From positions 1-31,203 of the forward strand of contig JAILRX010000044.1 of NCBI GenBank assembly GCA_024697985.1: 31,203 nucleotides of DNA, written 5' to 3'. The notes below the pieces were generated by a model that was not told the DNA's origin, ran no database searches, and worked only from the letters and a program-made list of their open reading frames with translations. Of the stretch, positions 8,662-15,712 are shown in pieces. Position numbers and translations under genes: made by a program. Position 1 is the first letter of the stretch, and each line of letters begins with the position of its first letter. The stretch is from Treponemataceae bacterium. GTDB lineage: Bacteria > Spirochaetota > Spirochaetia > Treponematales > Treponemataceae.

Positions 8662-9956
8662 TATTTTTTGCCCTGATTTTGTGTTCAAATCAGAGCATTT
8701 TTGCACATTACTATTCCCGCTATGTTTTCAAGCCGACAGAAGAATACGTTTTCCAAGGTGAAGAAACGGTTTTTGAAACGACCATCCCAAATCTGCGTCC
8801 GGTTGATATTCAGGTTACGGCACAAAACCTTCCTGACAAGGTAACCTTCATCGCATCAGACAAAACTGAAATCTTTAACGAGGACGGAGTTCGCTGCACC
8901 CGAGTCAGAATCATCTATCGTTTTGATGAAATTGGATATTTCAAGATGCCACCGATTGCATCCCGAATCCGATACGGTGCCTACACGCTGACTGTCGCAA
9001 ACGTAAATGTCCTGCACAATCCGCAGACGATTCAACCGCTGGTAAAATTTGAGCGCATGGATGACGGAAAGACAGTTTATTCTGTCGGCGAAAGAATTCC
9101 TCTGATGCTGACAGTTTCGTTTGCCTCGAAAATCGAAAGTTTTCATGCGACAGTCCTTGAAAATTCTGCCATCTGCAAGGTAACTGATGAATTTCCGCTA
9201 CCTGTAAAAATCGGAAGCTTTACTGATGAGCCTTTTGCGGTGGCTCAGTTCAATTTTATTCCGCTTGAAGAAGGAATCGTGCAGGTTCCACAGGTAAACG
9301 TAAAAGTTCAGACCTGGAAGGAAGTTGATAAGATCGTAAGTTCCGAGCCGATGGAGTTTTACATCAAGAAGGCCGTTCCTGAGCAGAACACAGCTCTTCA
9401 GGAAAAACTTTCAGTTACGGAAGGCGAATTCGGCGAAAAACAGGAAATCATTCTTAGCCCGGAAGAAGTTCTTGAAAGAAACGGCAAGATTCAAAAAATT
9501 GCCGAGCTCAGGAACTCGGAGAAAAAGCATCTTTTCTATTCATCCTACAAAAAACAGAGGATTGAGCTCGAACAGGAAATCGGAATTTCAAAAACTGAAA
9601 ATGAACTTTCTTTGGGAATTCTTTACATATTTTTGTTTCTTTTTTTGGTTTCAGTTGTTACATTAATTGTATCAATAGTATTTAAAAAAAAGGCGCTGAT
9701 TATCGTAATGACGATTCTTGCGTTCTTGATTTTTACATGGATTTTGATTTTTGCGATTTATGCCAACAAGGACTACGCAATCCTTCTGGAAGGAAAGATT
9801 TATCTTGTTCCAGAAGAAATTTCAAACATTTATTTTTCTTTGAAACCGGGAACCAGGGTTCAGGTCAAGGGAATAACGACAGACTGGATTTTCATAACCT
9901 ATGGTGAAAATTCCGCAGGCTGGGTAAAAAGCGAAAACCTTATTTTGCTGAAATAG
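8610..9956 (+). CDS. batD: BatD-like protein with C-terminal SH3-like domain
   Basis: A 448-residue protein. It has a signal peptide (basic start, hydrophobic 13-25, likely cleavage after SIFA at 32). A long beta-rich region, about 33-270, has BatD-type sequence (FQGEETVFETTIPN, YSVGERIPLMLTVSF, VPQVNVKVQTW). A charged helical stretch, two membrane helices (about 333-357 and 362-386) and a 62-residue tail (387-448) follow; the tail (LKPGTRVQVKGITTDWIFI, then SAGWVKSENLILL) has the pattern of a bacterial SH3 domain. Start: ATG 8610 lies 52 bases inside the batB-batC gene in another frame, with GGGAGA about 12 bases before it; this start gives the complete signal peptide. It closes the Bat set and is followed after 10 bases by the J-domain gene. 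Confidence 0.82.
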   Translation: MEKSPKRTKSTKLTGLLIFFALILCSNQSIFAHYYSRYVFKPTEEYVFQGEETVFETTIPNLRPVDIQVTAQNLPDKVTFIASDKTEIFNEDGVRCTRVRIIYRFDEIGYFKMPPIASRIRYGAYTLTVANVNVLHNPQTIQPLVKFERMDDGKTVYSVGERIPLMLTVSFASKIESFHATVLENSAICKVTDEFPLPVKIGSFTDEPFAVAQFNFIPLEEGIVQVPQVNVKVQTWKEVDKIVSSEPMEFYIKKAVPEQNTALQEKLSVTEGEFGEKQEIILSPEEVLERNGKIQKIAELRNSEKKHLFYSSYKKQRIELEQEIGISKTENELSLGILYIFLFLFLVSVVTLIVSIVFKKKALIIVMTILAFLIFTWILIFAIYANKDYAILLEGKIYLVPEEISNIYFSLKPGTRVQVKGITTDWIFITYGENSAGWVKSENLILLK

Positions 9957-9966
9957 GAGCCATAAT

Positions 9967-10533
9967 TTGGAAGATTTATACAAGATTCTTGGAGTTGAAA
10001 AAACAGCCACACAGGATCAGCTCAAAAAAGCCTATCGAAAACTGGCAATGCAGTATCATCCGGACAGAAATCCAGGTGATAAAAATGCAGAAGAAATGTT
10101 CAAGAAAATAAACGAAGCTTACTCCATTCTGAGCGATGAAGAAAAACGAAAGCAGTACGATCTTTACGGAAACGAACAGTACAATGCAAGACAGTATCAA
10201 TATCAGAATGATTCACAGGCTAATTACAGTTATTACTATCAGGATAATCCTTTTGAACAGTGGTTCCGCGAGAATCAAAACCGCGACTGGTCAGAACAAT
10301 ACGAGCAGAACACCAGAAATTACAGAAGGGCTACGAAAGGAGCCGGTTTCAGTGCAATTATTTCCGGTATCGCAATGGTTGCAGTGGGATTGGTATTCTT
10401 TGGTTATTCTTGGATTTTATTTCCAATCGGCCCGATATTGTGCATCGCGGCCATAGCAAGTGGTATTGCTGATATTGCCGGCGGAGTTGTTACGCTCAAG
10501 AAAGTCGTCGGCAGCAAGAAACGAAAATCTTAG
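9967..10533 (+). CDS. Membrane-anchored J-domain (DnaJ-like) protein
   Basis: A 188-residue protein. Residues 1-65 are a typical J domain with the HPD motif at 31-33 (YHPDRNPGD), the site that stimulates Hsp70 ATPase. A polar Gln/Asn/Tyr-rich linker follows (about 75-120). Two hydrophobic segments (about 128-150 and 152-172) then anchor it, with a basic C-terminus. It lacks the zinc finger and client-binding domains of true DnaJ, so it is a specialised co-chaperone recruiting DnaK to the membrane. Start: TTG 9967, with AGGAG 7 bases before it and only 10 bases after batD, so it is part of the bat operon. The stop lies 2 bases from the convergent infA stop and no terminator is visible. Confidence 0.86.
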   Translation: MEDLYKILGVEKTATQDQLKKAYRKLAMQYHPDRNPGDKNAEEMFKKINEAYSILSDEEKRKQYDLYGNEQYNARQYQYQNDSQANYSYYYQDNPFEQWFRENQNRDWSEQYEQNTRNYRRATKGAGFSAIISGIAMVAVGLVFFGYSWILFPIGPILCIAAIASGIADIAGGVVTLKKVVGSKKRKS

Positions 10534-10535
10534 AT

Positions 10536-10754
10536 TTATCTTTCTCGGAAAATAATTCTTCCTCGATTCAAATCATATGGTGAAAGGGCAACTTTTACAG
10601 AGTCGCCTGGAACGATTCTTATGAAATGCTTTCTCATTTTTCCTGACAGATGTGCAAGAATGATATGTCCATTCTGCAATTCAACCCTAAACATTGTGTT
10701 AGGCAATGCTTCTTTTACAATGCCATCAACTTCAATAGCTTCTTCTTTAGCCAC
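10536..10754 (-). CDS. infA: Translation initiation factor IF-1
   Basis: A 72-residue protein of standard IF-1 length and sequence: an S1/OB fold with MFRVELQNGHIILAHLSGKM, RIVPGDSVKV and LSPYDLNRGRIIFR. It binds the ribosomal A site during initiation. The start is GTG 10754, with GGAGAGG 5 bases upstream; the usual ATG is not present. It stands alone rather than in a ribosomal protein cluster and is convergent with the J-domain gene, separated by 2 bases. Two overlapping TATAAT -10 candidates lie upstream at 10774-10784 on the minus strand, without a convincing -35. Confidence 0.97.
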   Translation of the reverse strand: MAKEEAIEVDGIVKEALPNTMFRVELQNGHIILAHLSGKMRKHFIRIVPGDSVKVALSPYDLNRGRIIFRER

Positions 10755-10773
10755 AATTCCTCTCCAAAATAGA

Positions 10774-10784
10774 ATTATATTATA
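10774..10784 (-). promoter_or_regulatory. Overlapping -10 boxes of infA
   Basis: Read on the minus strand, TATAATATAAT contains two overlapping perfect -10 hexamers 20-30 bases upstream of the GTG start and ahead of its ribosome binding site. No good -35 is visible. Confidence 0.4.
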
Positions 10785-10795
10785 GTAAATTTTGT

Positions 10796-10824
10796 TTGCT
10801 TTTTTTCAGTTCAGCACCTATAAT
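10796..10824 (+). promoter_or_regulatory. Promoter of the DksA/TraR-type gene
   Basis: A perfect -10 TATAAT (10819-10824) sits 17 bases after a weak -35 TTGCTT (10796-10801). The start codon is 44 bases downstream with its own ribosome binding site, so this is an ordinary leadered arrangement. Confidence 0.45.
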
Positions 10825-10868
10825 TTATGAGTAAATTTAATCTTTTGTCAACATATAAGGAATAATAC

Positions 10869-11225
10869 ATGGAAAAAGAATTTTTAGACAAAATGAAAGA
10901 AACTTTGATAGCTAGTAAAAATGAAATCATAGACCAGTTGACGTCAAACAGTTCTGATATCAAGCACATCATCGAAACAATGGAAACAAAGGACAGTATT
11001 GACCTTGCTTCTGACACTATCGATGCAACCCTTCTCGACGCCTTGAGCACAAAAGACTTGAACAGAATCAAGCTCATCGACAACGCTCTTACCAGAATCG
11101 AGCAGGGAAAATATGGTCTTTGCGTAAAATGCGGAAAACCTATCGCACAGGCTCGTCTGGAAGCAATTCCTTACGCCCTCATGTGCATAAACTGCAAATC
11201 AGAAGACGAAAGACGAAATCGATAG
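10869..11225 (+). CDS. DksA/TraR-family C4 zinc-finger protein
   Basis: A 118-residue protein. The N-terminal 80 residues are helical and charged (coiled-coil-like), followed by RIEQGKYGLCVKCGKPI, then ALMCINC, giving a C4 zinc finger from Cys85, Cys88, Cys106 and Cys109. This is the DksA/TraR layout; such proteins bind the RNA polymerase secondary channel and alter promoter response to ppGpp and nutrient stress. The tip residues cannot be aligned confidently, so DksA-like activity is an inference. Start ATG 10869 follows AAGGA at 7 bases. A rho-independent terminator follows the gene directly, so it is a single-gene transcript. Confidence 0.87.
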   Translation: MEKEFLDKMKETLIASKNEIIDQLTSNSSDIKHIIETMETKDSIDLASDTIDATLLDALSTKDLNRIKLIDNALTRIEQGKYGLCVKCGKPIAQARLEAIPYALMCINCKSEDERRNR

Positions 11226-11256
11226 AAAATCTATAAAAAACAGTTTCTAATTCAGG

Positions 11257-11287
11257 ATGGCTACAATGAACTTTGTAGCCATTTTTT
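11257..11287 (+). terminator. Rho-independent terminator of the zinc-finger gene
   Basis: ATGGCTACAA and TTGTAGCCAT form a 10-bp stem (11257-11266 with 11273-11282), loop TGAACT, followed by six T. The stem also encodes the last codons and stop of the opposing histidinol phosphatase gene. Confidence 0.85.
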
Positions 11288-12142
11288 ATTGTCCAAATAA
11301 TAAAATTCACTGTAGCCGGCTTTTTTCATCTGCTGGACTGCAAAATCATAGCCATTGTTCAACTGCCCCACTCCATGCGCATCCGCACTGATAGTAACAG
11401 GGACATCCAGACTTCTAAGAATTTTAAGAAAATCCAAGCTCGGATAGGTATCGTTCAATGTGCCTCGTGAAATTCCGCCGTAATTTACTTCGACAACTTT
11501 GCCGCTTTTAGCAAAAGCCTGAGCGGTTGCAGTTATTTCATGCTTATACCAGTCTTCTTCTTCGGAAAAGAAATTGATGGCGGCATTTCGTTTTCGGATT
11601 ATATCAGGATGGGCAATTATGTCGTAATCGCTCAAAGTCGCCATTTCCCGCTGGATGGCAAAATAGGACTGACACGCAAGTTTTCCGTCGTTGTCGAACA
11701 TGTTTTTAAGGCCTTCACGGACCTCTTCTTCGCTGCCATCAACTGCAAAAAGATTTACAGGAAAATTGCTTTCTTCCTGAGGATAGCCTTTTGCATAAGG
11801 TGAATCGTAGTTTACGGCATAGTGAACGGCCCCGATCAAAAAGTCCGGCTCAAACTGTGCAAGTTTAGTTTTTGAAGGCTCCAGAACCATCGGTATGAAA
11901 TCAGCCTCGAAGCCGACCTGGAGCTGAATTTTATCTTTGTATTGCAATGCTAATTTTCGTATAGTCGAAACGTATTCATCGTATTTGTCGTTTTTCAGAT
12001 GCCACGACGACTGATATGGAAAAGCGGCATGAGATGAAAAACCGAGGATATCAAAGCCTGAAGCAATGGCATCCTGCACCATTTCCTCGATTGAAGCTTT
12101 GCCGTCACAAAAAGTTGAATGTGTATGATAATTTGTTTTCAT
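11261..12142 (-). CDS. hisK: Histidinol-phosphatase, PHP family
   Basis: A 293-residue PHP-domain phosphoesterase of the histidinol-phosphatase (HisK/HisJ) type, which removes phosphate from L-histidinol phosphate in histidine synthesis. Metal-binding landmarks are HTHSTFCDG (His6, His8), FSSHAAFPY (His38), a Glu in VGFEADF, a His in IGAVHYA, IIAHPD, and the closing SADAHG. Length is normal for the family. No other his genes are present, so a different PHP phosphatase activity is possible. It begins 7 bases after the stop of the response-regulator gene, suggesting co-transcription; the ribosome binding site is weak (CGGG). Its final codons are part of the terminator hairpin of the opposing gene. 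Confidence 0.8.
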   Translation of the reverse strand: MKTNYHTHSTFCDGKASIEEMVQDAIASGFDILGFSSHAAFPYQSSWHLKNDKYDEYVSTIRKLALQYKDKIQLQVGFEADFIPMVLEPSKTKLAQFEPDFLIGAVHYAVNYDSPYAKGYPQEESNFPVNLFAVDGSEEEVREGLKNMFDNDGKLACQSYFAIQREMATLSDYDIIAHPDIIRKRNAAINFFSEEEDWYKHEITATAQAFAKSGKVVEVNYGGISRGTLNDTYPSLDFLKILRSLDVPVTISADAHGVGQLNNGYDFAVQQMKKAGYSEFYYLDNKKWLQSSL

Positions 12143-12149
12143 TGCCCGA

Positions 12150-13412
12150 TTAAAACTCTGCGTTCAAAACCTTGTTTACAGTCTGAACGATTGCATCCGG
12201 AGACTGAGGTTTAACAAGATAATTTCTTGCTCCGAGGCTGATTGCCTTGAAAATAGAATTCTTATCAGAAATCATCGAGTAAACGATGACAGGGTCGATG
12301 TAGCGCTTATCCTGAAGAATTTTCAAAACATCGAAACCGCTCATTTCAGGCATATTGATATCAAGAATTGTCATGTCAAAGTGATTTTTATCCAGCGCCT
12401 GCAGGAAATCCCGGCCTGTTCTAAAAAGATAAACTGCAGAATCCGAAGAAAAGGTCTTTTTCAAGAACTGAAGTACGTTTTCATCATCATCAACTACAGC
12501 GATTTTTCTTGAAGAACTTGCTCCAGGTGTAAAATCCTGATCTTCAAGCTGAGTCTTGTTCGAAATATCTTCAGGATTGTAGGAAATTTCCATGGAGCCC
12601 TGTGAAATATCAGCAGTTGCTGTAAGAATATTATCGTTGATGAAATCGGCCATATCGTTTGTTTCCGTGTTGTCAACAACCGAATACAAAACGTTCTGCA
12701 AGCTTGTCGCAACAGAAACGCCCTGGTATTCCCTGTGGCCTTCAATCAGTTCCTTTGTAAACGAGTCAAAGGAAAGAATCTTTACGTTATTTGGCTTGAT
12801 TCGAGGGTCTGCGAGAATTGAATCCAAAAGCTTTTCAAGGTTCGTGCCGTCAACAAACGAAAGCGTAAGGTCGGTAAGCATTACGATGACTTTTGGAGCA
12901 GTCAGTTTTTCTGCATCCAAAATTTCAGTAATCTTGTACTGCAAAAGCGACATCTTGTCGCGATTGAGCCCCTGAGCAATTTCAATGAAAAGAATATCGT
13001 TGTTAACGTGAAGTTCAAGAATTGATGGAGTCGTATCAAGTATGAAAAGAGTTTTAAGGGCTGAGCTCAAAAATTCAAAGAAAACGTCGAATCGAACCGG
13101 CTTATGGAAATATTTTACCACACCGTACTGAACGTAGTCCTCGATCTGCTCTTTAGGCGCGACAGGACCACATATTACAACGGGAATGTTTTTTGAATTT
13201 GGATTTTTTGCCTTTCGGTCAAGGTAATCTTCCATGTCAAAAAAACTTTTTTCTACGTTTATAATAATTAAATCCGGGATACTGGATATTGTTCTAGTAA
13301 ATGCGTCGCGTCGACTTTCACAAATTTCAACTTTTATATTTTCAGTTTGTAATTTTGATGTTAAAAAAGTTTTAAAAAGCGGAGTCGCATCAACAATTAA
13401 AACCTGTTTCAT
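12150..13412 (-). CDS. Response regulator with degenerate and intact receiver domains
   Basis: A 420-residue cytosolic signalling protein with three parts. Residues 1-120 have a receiver fold (KQVLIVDAT, and Lys104 in FHKP), but the phosphorylation site is Asn52 (IIINVEKSF) and the paired acidic residues are reduced to Asp8, so it should not be phosphorylated. Residues about 130-247 alternate strands and helices (VIVMLTDLTLSFVDGTNLEKL, NNVKILSFDSF) and might be STAS-like, but I cannot assign them. Residues 302-420 are a complete receiver: DDD at 308-310, Asp351 in ILDINMPEMSG and Lys401 in LVKP. There is no DNA-binding or enzymatic output domain. No ribosome binding site precedes ATG 13412. 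The downstream histidinol phosphatase is probably co-transcribed. Partner kinase unknown. Confidence 0.82.
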   Translation of the reverse strand: MKQVLIVDATPLFKTFLTSKLQTENIKVEICESRRDAFTRTISSIPDLIIINVEKSFFDMEDYLDRKAKNPNSKNIPVVICGPVAPKEQIEDYVQYGVVKYFHKPVRFDVFFEFLSSALKTLFILDTTPSILELHVNNDILFIEIAQGLNRDKMSLLQYKITEILDAEKLTAPKVIVMLTDLTLSFVDGTNLEKLLDSILADPRIKPNNVKILSFDSFTKELIEGHREYQGVSVATSLQNVLYSVVDNTETNDMADFINDNILTATADISQGSMEISYNPEDISNKTQLEDQDFTPGASSSRKIAVVDDDENVLQFLKKTFSSDSAVYLFRTGRDFLQALDKNHFDMTILDINMPEMSGFDVLKILQDKRYIDPVIVYSMISDKNSIFKAISLGARNYLVKPQSPDAIVQTVNKVLNAEF

Positions 13413-13469
13413 AATATTTTATATTAAAAGGTTTTATGAAAAAAAACAAGACAGATTTTTTTAAAGGGT

Positions 13470-13506
13470 AAAAAAATGCCGGCAGTCCATAGCGGACGGC
13501 CGGCAT
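13470..13506 (-). terminator. Rho-independent terminator of ackA
   Basis: ATGCCGGC and GCCGGCAT (13476-13483 with 13499-13506) plus inner GTCC/GGAC form a strong GC-rich stem. On the minus strand the stem is followed by seven T. It lies 23 bases after the ackA stop and separates ackA from the response-regulator gene. Confidence 0.92.
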
Positions 13507-13529
13507 GTAAGTCTCAGCTAAAAATTAAG

Positions 13530-14858
13530 TTATCGGGCAAGAATTTTTGCAAGATCAGGGCATTTAGCGATTTCGCCTTTGAGGGCTTCTTCGCGAGCCT
13601 TGTTTACGTAATCTTTAGACTGGAAACTGTATTTGAAGTTTGTGTGAACGTCGTAAGTTCCCTTCATCAAAGCATAAGCATCTTCTGTCATAACGAGCTC
13701 TTCGTCTGTAGGGATAACGAAAATCTTGATTTTAGAATCGTCTGTGCTGATAAGTGTTTCGGCGTTGCTTGTGTTTGAAAGCTTGTTCTTGGCCTGATCC
13801 ATCTTGATTCCCATGCATTCAAGACCTTCTGTAGCCATAGCACGGATTGTAGCAGAATGCTCACCTACACCGGCTGTAAATACAACTGCATCAACGTTTC
13901 CAACGGCAGCAACAAAGGCACCGATTGTCTTTTTGATTCTGTAAGCTTCCATTTCCATACCGAGCTTGCAAAGTTCATCACCCTGTTTTGCGGCATTTTC
14001 AATATCTCGTCGGTCTGTATATTTTCCAGTAATTCCCAAAAGACCTGATTTCTTGTTCAAAGCCTTGTCCATTTCATCAGCAGACATTCCTGTTTTTCTC
14101 ATGATGTAGAAAGGAAGGGCCGGGTCAACAGAACCGCTTCGAGTTCCCATTACAAGACCATCAAGCGGAGTAAGTCCCATTGTCGTGTCGAAACATTTTC
14201 CGTCTTTAACTGCACAGCAAGAAGCACCGTTACCGATGTGGCAGATTACGAGATTTGTGTCTTTTGGCTCTTTTCCAAGAAGAGCGGCTGCTCGTTTTGA
14301 TGTGTAAAGAAATGATGTTCCGTGGAAACCATATTTTCGGGCAGCATATTTTGTGTACCATTCACGTGGAATTGCATACATGAATGAGCTTTCAGGCATT
14401 GTCTGATGCCAAGCTGTATCCATAACTGCACAGTGTGGAACGTTTGGCAAAACTTTCTGAGCAGCTTCGATACCCATGATGTTTGCAGGATTGTGCAAAG
14501 GTCCGAGGTCCTGAACAGAACGGAATGTTTCCAAAACTTCTGGATTGATGATGACAGATTTTGTGAATTTATCTCCACCATGCAAAACTCGGTGACCAAC
14601 AGCGCCGATAACGCTCATATCTGTGATAACGCCAACTTCCGGGTCTGTAATTTCTTTAAGGATAAGTTCGATTGCTTCTTTGTGTGTAGGGCATGGGCTT
14701 TCGAATTCAATTTTTTTGCCTTTAGCCTTGTGTGTAATGCAGGAACCGTTATCTGCAATTCGTTCAACAACGCCACTTGCCAAAACGGCTTTATTATCCC
14801 AGTCATAAACCTGGTATTTTGCGGAACTTGAACCGCAATTCAATGTTAAAATAACCAT
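13530..14858 (-). CDS. ackA: Acetate kinase
   Basis: A 442-residue acetate kinase, making ATP and acetate from acetyl phosphate in fermentation. Signatures are LTLNCGSSSAKYQVYD at the start (family signature 1 is LNCGSSS), GHRVLHGGDKFT, GFHGTSFLY (signature 2 region), LVICHIGNGASCCAV, DTTMGLTPLDGLVMGTRSGS and FTAGVGEHSATIRA. About 40 residues longer than many family members, with the surplus at the C-terminus (DVHTNFKYSFQSKDYVNK onward). GGGAGA precedes ATG 14858. Phosphate acetyltransferase is not adjacent. The gene is a single-gene transcript, closed by a strong terminator; a -10-like TATACT on the minus strand lies at 14892-14897. Confidence 0.97.
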   Translation of the reverse strand: MVILTLNCGSSSAKYQVYDWDNKAVLASGVVERIADNGSCITHKAKGKKIEFESPCPTHKEAIELILKEITDPEVGVITDMSVIGAVGHRVLHGGDKFTKSVIINPEVLETFRSVQDLGPLHNPANIMGIEAAQKVLPNVPHCAVMDTAWHQTMPESSFMYAIPREWYTKYAARKYGFHGTSFLYTSKRAAALLGKEPKDTNLVICHIGNGASCCAVKDGKCFDTTMGLTPLDGLVMGTRSGSVDPALPFYIMRKTGMSADEMDKALNKKSGLLGITGKYTDRRDIENAAKQGDELCKLGMEMEAYRIKKTIGAFVAAVGNVDAVVFTAGVGEHSATIRAMATEGLECMGIKMDQAKNKLSNTSNAETLISTDDSKIKIFVIPTDEELVMTEDAYALMKGTYDVHTNFKYSFQSKDYVNKAREEALKGEIAKCPDLAKILAR

Positions 14859-14915
14859 TTAATTCTCCCTAGTTCAAAATACTTATAAGTCAGTATAACC
14901 CATTTCTTATTTTCG

Positions 14916-14924
14916 TGCTATACT
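14916..14924 (+). promoter_or_regulatory. Extended -10 promoter abutting the methyltransferase start
   Basis: TGC plus TATACT (14919-14924) matches the extended -10 form TGnTATAAT. Only 6 bases separate it from ATG 14931, so the predicted transcription start falls on or next to the A of the start codon. No good -35 is seen, as expected for extended -10 promoters. Confidence 0.5.
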
Positions 14925-14930
14925 GAAGGT

Positions 14931-15701
14931 ATGCAATGGTTTGAAAAAGAAGATTTCTGGATCCAATACGGTCCGATAATGTTTGATCAGCAGCGCTGGG
15001 CAGAAAGTGCAGACGTTGCAGAAAAAGTCTGTTCGATAGCCGAATTAAAAACCGGCTCAAAAATTCTTGATGCAGGATGCGGTCCTGGAAGAATTACGAC
15101 AGAGCTTGCTCTTTTGGACATGGATGTAACCGGAGTCGACATCATCCAGCCATTTTTGGATGCAGCAAAAGAAAGTGCCGATGACGAAGGCGTAAAAATC
15201 AATCTTGTAAATGCAGACCTCAGAACATTCTGTCCTTCAAATACTGATGAAAAAAACGGTTACCTTGAAAAATTTGATCTTGCTGTAAACCTCTATACCT
15301 CTTTCGGTTACTGCGAAACAATCGAAGAAGACACTTTGATTCTAAAAAACATTTTCAATTCAATCAAAAAAGGCGGTACTTTCATCATGGAAACGACCAG
15401 CCGTGAAAGCGCCATCAAATACTTTACCGAAGGCGAATGGTTCAGACGCGCAGGAAAAATCGTGTTCACCGAGTTCAGCGTGCAAGGTGCCTGGGAAGGT
15501 CTTGTTTCAAAATGGACATTGATTGATGAAAAGACCGGCGAAAAAACCGAGCATTGCTTCGTACAGCGACTGTACTCCGCCGTAGAACTCTGCAAGACGC
15601 TCAAGGAAATCGGATTTTCAAGCGTAGAAGTCAGAGGCGGTTTTGACGGCGAACAATACGACCAGAACCTAAAGACCCTCGTTCTTATAGCCAGAAAATA
15701 A
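14931..15701 (+). CDS. Class I SAM-dependent methyltransferase
   Basis: A 256-residue methyltransferase with SAM-binding motif I ILDAGCGPGR (45-54), an acidic residue ending strand 2 (VTGVDIIQPFLDAA) and NADLRTF, then FDLAVNLYTSFGYCE as motif IV region. The opening MQWFEKEDFW and the later RESAIKYFTEGEWFRR are typical of a group of small soluble methyltransferases with unknown substrates. There is no ribosome binding site; the promoter's -10 lies 6 bases before ATG. The next in-frame ATG (codon 17) also has none and would cut the conserved start. Eleven bases separate it from the GH13 gene, which has a good ribosome binding site, so the two form an operon. Substrate unknown. Confidence 0.83.
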   Translation: MQWFEKEDFWIQYGPIMFDQQRWAESADVAEKVCSIAELKTGSKILDAGCGPGRITTELALLDMDVTGVDIIQPFLDAAKESADDEGVKINLVNADLRTFCPSNTDEKNGYLEKFDLAVNLYTSFGYCETIEEDTLILKNIFNSIKKGGTFIMETTSRESAIKYFTEGEWFRRAGKIVFTEFSVQGAWEGLVSKWTLIDEKTGEKTEHCFVQRLYSAVELCKTLKEIGFSSVEVRGGFDGEQYDQNLKTLVLIARK

Positions 15702-15712
15702 AGGAGTTCAAA

